The translations under genes and the position numbers were made by a program. A stretch of 35,346 nt of DNA from CALMEC01 sp964393105 (GTDB lineage: Bacteria; Actinomycetota; Thermoleophilia; Miltoncostaeales; Miltoncostaeaceae). How positions within the stretch are numbered: position 1 is the stretch's first letter; every line of letters begins with the position of its first letter. The notes below the pieces were generated by a model, which worked only from the letters and a program-made list of their open reading frames with translations, was not told the DNA's origin and did no database searches. Positions 31,431 through 35,346 of the stretch are shown in pieces. Location: contig CAYMSM010000022.1 of NCBI GenBank assembly GCA_964393105.1, positions 1 to 35,346 on the forward strand. Reading direction: 5' to 3'.

Positions 31431-31436
31431 TACCCT
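31431..31436 (+). promoter_or_regulatory. -10 box of the glycosyltransferase gene
   Basis: TACCCT ends 6 nt before the ATG at 31443, the usual spacing of leaderless actinobacterial transcripts. No Shine-Dalgarno intervenes. No good -35 is visible. Confidence 0.4.
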
Positions 31437-31442
31437 GCCCCG

Positions 31443-32642
31443 ATGCCTGGCACCGGAGGACTTCGCATTCGCATGGTGGCCGAGTTCGCCTACCCGGTGC
31501 TGGGTGGCATCTCGGAGCACGTCCACTTCCTGTCCCGGGAGCTGGTTGCGCTCGGGCACGACGTCACCGTCATTACCGGCAAACCGGGCTCGCCGGCCAG
31601 CTTCCGCCAGATCGACCGCGACGCGGAGCGCGACCACGGGTACGCCACGCGCCGCATCGGCCGGGCGGTTCCGGTGCCGTCCAACGGTTCGATCTCGCGC
31701 GTCTCGGTGCTCCCGTTGCCCTATCCCACGATGCGCCGTGAGCTGGCCGGAGCGGACGTCGTCCACGCACAGGGCCTCATCGGTCCCGTCCTGCCTCTGC
31801 TCTCGGTCGCCGTGTCCGAGGCGCCCGTCACCGTGGGCACGTTCCACACCTACGTCGAGGGCGGCCAGCACTGGGGATACCGCATCGCCAACGGCTACCT
31901 CAACCGGGTCCTCGCTCGCCTCGACCGGCGGATCGCCGTGTCCGAAGCCTGCGTGGACGGTCTGGTCGGGTCGTTTCCGGGGCGCTACGAGGTCATTCCC
32001 AACGGTGTCGACTGCGAGTTGTTCCATCCAGTCGGCGCCGGCGAGCCACGGCCAGACGGTCCGTCGCGCATCCTGTTCGTCGGACGGCTGGAGCCACGCA
32101 ACGCGCTCGGCGACCTGATCCGCGCCGCGGCACAGGTTGCCCGCGGAGGACGTGAGTTCGTCATCCAGGTGGCCGGCGATGGTCCGACGCGCGGCGTCAA
32201 CGAGCGGCTGGCCAAGCGGCTCGGCATCGCCGACCGGATCGAATGGCTGGGACTGATCCACGACGACTTGCCGCTGCGATACCGCGAGGCGACGATGCTG
32301 GCGGCGCCGTGCACGCTCGCGTCGTTTGGCGTCATCCTGATCGAGGCCCTGGCCAGCGGCACGCCGATCGTGTGCGCGGACAACGTCGGCTTCCGGCGGG
32401 TCATTCGCGACGGCTCGCCTGGACGTTTCGTCCCGATGCGCGATCCAGATGCGTTGGCCGTCGCCATCGCGGATGTGCTCGATGACGGCGCGTTGCGAGA
32501 CCTGTGGAGCGTCCGTGGTCGTCAGGTTGCGATCGAGCGCTACAACTGGCCGGGTGTCGCCCAGCGCGTCGAGGCGCTCTATCGCGAGATCGCGGCCGAA
32601 CGCCGGCCGGTGCGCGCGTTGACCGCAAACTCCATAACCTGA
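31443..32642 (+). CDS. GT4-family glycosyltransferase (PimA-like)
   Basis: This 399-residue GT-B enzyme has an N-terminal acceptor domain (IRMVAEFAYPVLGGISEHVHFLSRELVALGHDVTVIT) and a C-terminal donor domain (VIPNGVDCELF, ILFVGRLEPRN, EWLGLIHDDLPLRY, LIEALASGTPIVCADNVG). The overall pattern follows phosphatidylinositol mannosyltransferases. Two hallmark donor-site residues differ: the Lys that normally follows PR in GRxxPRK is N220, and the first Glu of the E-x7-E motif is A293 (ASFGVILIE, second Glu E301). R215 is kept. Substrate unknown; a cell-envelope glycolipid role is likely. Confidence 0.9.
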   Translation: MPGTGGLRIRMVAEFAYPVLGGISEHVHFLSRELVALGHDVTVITGKPGSPASFRQIDRDAERDHGYATRRIGRAVPVPSNGSISRVSVLPLPYPTMRRELAGADVVHAQGLIGPVLPLLSVAVSEAPVTVGTFHTYVEGGQHWGYRIANGYLNRVLARLDRRIAVSEACVDGLVGSFPGRYEVIPNGVDCELFHPVGAGEPRPDGPSRILFVGRLEPRNALGDLIRAAAQVARGGREFVIQVAGDGPTRGVNERLAKRLGIADRIEWLGLIHDDLPLRYREATMLAAPCTLASFGVILIEALASGTPIVCADNVGFRRVIRDGSPGRFVPMRDPDALAVAIADVLDDGALRDLWSVRGRQVAIERYNWPGVAQRVEALYREIAAERRPVRALTANSIT

Positions 32643-32981
32643 CAGTGAGCGCTGCGGTGACGGCCACCGAGCAACTGATTTGGAGCCCGTAGCTGCCAGG
32701 ATCACATCCAGGTCTTTTGCGGTTAAACCGCAAGAGAGACAGGGATATTACCACCTCTCATTGCGCGTAGTTATTACGCATTGAGTGACGGAAGGCCCGC
32801 CCATACGTTCGTGAGGTACTCGCATCGGCAGTGACCGCGCGCAGTCGGACACCGCCTCTGCCTGAGGGAGGTGAACGGGCCAGGATGATTCGAAAGTCTC
32901 GTCTCCGTCGAACCCGACGCCTGCCCGTGTCCGTCACACACCGGCGCCCATGTGCGTCGGCCGAGCCATGTGAGGTGAGCG
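32643..32981 (+). promoter_or_regulatory. Regulatory spacer before the CoA-activase-like genes
   Basis: This 339-nt gene-free spacer is visibly less GC-rich around 32700-32790 than the rest of the window. It holds an odd palindrome centred on 32725 (TTGCGGTTAAACCGCAA, arms extending to 32713 and 32737 with one G-T pair) and a second dyad at 32757-32785 (CTCA...GCGTA, GTTAT, TACGC...TGAG). AT-rich -10-like sequences (GATATT 32744-32749) lie between them. No protein-coding signal is seen. The dyads could be operator and attenuator or the end of the glycosyltransferase unit. Confidence 0.5.
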
Positions 32982-34777
32982 ATGTCGGTTGAGATGCCCC
33001 TGTCCCCGACGATCGAAGCCACGGAGGCGCCGCCCAAGCCCTCGGTCGAGGACATCATCCGCAAGCGGTTGGAGGACGAGCGCACCCGCCTGATGGCCGA
33101 GATGGAGGTGGCGCTGCCCGTCACGGAGCGCTTCGAGAAACCAGTTGAGCGGGACTTCACCCGCGCCGAGCGCGAGCACACCACAATCCTGTTCGGCGGC
33201 CTGACCTGGAAGCACGAGCAGTTGATCCGCGGGGCCCTCAGCGGCCTGGGCTACCTGGTCGAGCCGCTCGCAACGCCGGACGTGGCCGCGTTCCAGCTCG
33301 GCAAGGAGTACGGCAACAACGGGCAGTGCAACCCCACGTACTTCACGGTCGGCAACCTGGTGCAGCACCTGCAGAAGCTCGAGAACCAGGGGATGGCGCG
33401 CCAGGACATCATCGACAACCACATCTTCATCACCGCGGGGGCGTGCGGGCCGTGCCGGTTCGGCATGTACGAGGCCGAGTACCGCCTGGCACTTCGAAAC
33501 TCCGGGTTCGACGGCTTCCGGGTCATGCTGTTCCAGCAGAGCGGCGGCCTGAGTCAGTCCGAGGCCGGCGCGGGCCTCGAGATGAACGTGGACTTCTTCC
33601 TGGCCCTGCTGAACGCGATGAACATGGGGGACCTGGTCAACGACGTCGGCTACCAGACCCGTCCGTTCGAGATCGAGGAGGGCGCAACCAATGTCGCGCT
33701 CGACGCGGCCATGGACGAGCTGGAGGAGATCTTCCGCACGCGCGAGCCCTACCAGCTCGAGGGCAAGTCGGGTGCGCTCATGAAGATGACGCTCGGCTCC
33801 AAGGCCGACCTGGTCGGCAAGTTCCTCGATCAGCTCTACGGCGACGGCTACGAGAACGCGTTCCGGGACCTGGGCCGCAAGATCGACGCGGTCGAGATCG
33901 ATCGCACCAGGGTCAAGCCGCTCGTCAAGATCACGGGCGAGTTCTGGGCGCAGACCACCGACGGCGACGGCAACTTCAACATGTTCAAGTTCCTGGAGCG
34001 CGAGGGCGCCCAGGTGCTGGTCGAGCCGGTCGGCACGTGGATCATGTACATGATCCACCAGGCCAAGCAGATGAACACCGACCGCGCCGGCGTCAGCGAG
34101 GACGAGGCGATGCCCGCGGCGTGGCGGATCGACAAGAAGATGGCCAACGCCTGGACGGCCAACAAGAAGAACATGAAGCTGACCGTCGCCGAGACCATCT
34201 TCAAGCGCGAGTGGAACAAGCTGCGCGACGCACTCGGAGGTATCCCGCACGAGCTGACCGACCAGTACGAGCTGCAGCGCCTGGGTCACCCGCTCTACAA
34301 CTCGCGGGCCGGCGGCGGCGAGGGCCACCTCGAGGTCGCGAAGAACATCTACTACTCCAACAAGGACATGTGCCACATGGTGCTGTCGCTCAAGCCGTTC
34401 GGGTGCATGCCCTCGACGCAGTCCGACGGGGTCCAGTCGGCGGTGGTCAACCTGTACAAGGACATCATCTACCTGCCCGTCGAGACCTCGGGCGAGGGCG
34501 AGATCAACGCACACAGCCGCGTCCAGATGGCCCTGGGCGAGGCCAAGGTCAAGGCCAAGCTGGAGATCGAGCGGGTGTGCGAGGAGACCGGCGTCAGCCT
34601 GGAGGACGCCCGTGAGTACGCCGACGAGCACCCCGAGCTCAAGCGGCCGCTCTACAAGGTGCCCCACTACAAGGGCACGATCGGCACCGCCGCCAACTTC
34701 GTGCGCCACGTCGCGGAGCTCAAGGCGGCCGAGGCTTCCGGCGGGGCCAAGCGCGTCCCGGTCGGGGCGGCGCACTG

Positions 34778-34778
<1 letters not shown>
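32982..34778 (+). CDS. CoA-dehydratase/activase-related component (COG3581-like)
   Basis: This 598-residue protein resembles the C-terminal part of the very large acyl-CoA dehydratase activase-related proteins (2-hydroxyacyl-CoA dehydratase D-component fold). Visible signatures: ILFGGLTWKHEQLIRGAL, YGNNGQCNPTYFTVGN (C116), TAGACGPCRFGMYEAEY (C155, C158), GQTGLSQ-like QQSGGLSQSE and MCHMVLSLKPFGCMPSTQSDG (C464, C475). The conserved Cys probably hold an iron-sulfur cluster. The family pairs with a BadF/BcrA-type ATPase that drives low-potential electron transfer; such a gene follows with overlap TGATG. ATG at 32982 (MSVEMPLSP) follows GAGGTGAGCG. No dehydratase alpha/beta pair is nearby. The reaction is unknown. 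Confidence 0.8.

Positions 34779-35346
<568 letters not shown>

Noticed and set aside
32934..34775. 613-codon open frame on the minus strand
   Set aside because: It is antisense to the COG3581-like gene, made of low-complexity Leu/Val/His/Arg-rich sequence with no motif; a GC-bias shadow.

Overview
The window is high-GC DNA that looks like an actinobacterial chromosome, most likely from the Thermoleophilia (Solirubrobacterales/Gaiellales-like). This placement is an inference. It rests on GTG/TTG starts, stop-start overlaps of the GTGA/ATGA type, several leaderless-looking promoters, the order rpmE-DUF1385-prfA-prmC-sua5-glyA-upp-wecA, and the style of the secreted proteins (a collagen-like Gly-X-Y protein, paired DUF4394/Calx-beta proteins). 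No tRNA, rRNA, CRISPR array, complete insertion sequence or prophage was seen.

Layout. 1-1664: etfB (5' partial) and etfA. 1665-4494: an OmpR-type response regulator and its histidine kinase, surrounded and separated by clusters of a GGTGTCTGACACC palindromic repeat. 4725-8753: metK, a PfkB kinase, a relic of ahcY (S-adenosylhomocysteine hydrolase), an HPP-type membrane protein and a CYTH protein. 8775-13744: an Lrp/AsnC regulator, then the translation-related run rpmE, DUF1385, prfA, an unknown gene, prmC and sua5. 13920-16873: a secreted collagen-like protein and a secreted zinc metalloprotease with Ca-binding repeats. 16939-24393: pyruvate carboxylase, glyA, upp, an SDR and a WecA/TagO-type phosphotransferase. 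24410-25236: a divergent arsR/arsI arsenic pair. 25304-31404: a beta-propeller lipoprotein and, divergently, a small ORF and two tandem DUF4394/Calx-beta secreted proteins, with a phased array of GGCCANNTGGCC-type palindromes between them. 31443-32642: a GT4 glycosyltransferase. 32982-end: a two-gene ATP-driven CoA-dehydratase-activase-like system (COG3581-type component plus BadF/BcrA-type ATPase, 3' partial).

How genes work together. EtfBA passes electrons from flavin dehydrogenases to quinone. MetK, the adenosine-kinase-like PfkB protein and the lost ahcY all belong to the SAM cycle. RF1, PrmC, L31 and Sua5 serve translation. GlyA, Upp and pyruvate carboxylase are central metabolism.

The most noteworthy items are: (1) an ahcY relic, in frame with the HPP gene, that starts where an ~80-bp palindromic element ends; a second copy of that element lies about 5 kb upstream; (2) a perfect 11-bp tandem repeat next to a -10 box at the response-regulator start; (3) the 22-23 bp phased palindrome array at 27469-27693; (4) the split COG3581/BadF system behind an AT-rich palindromic control region.
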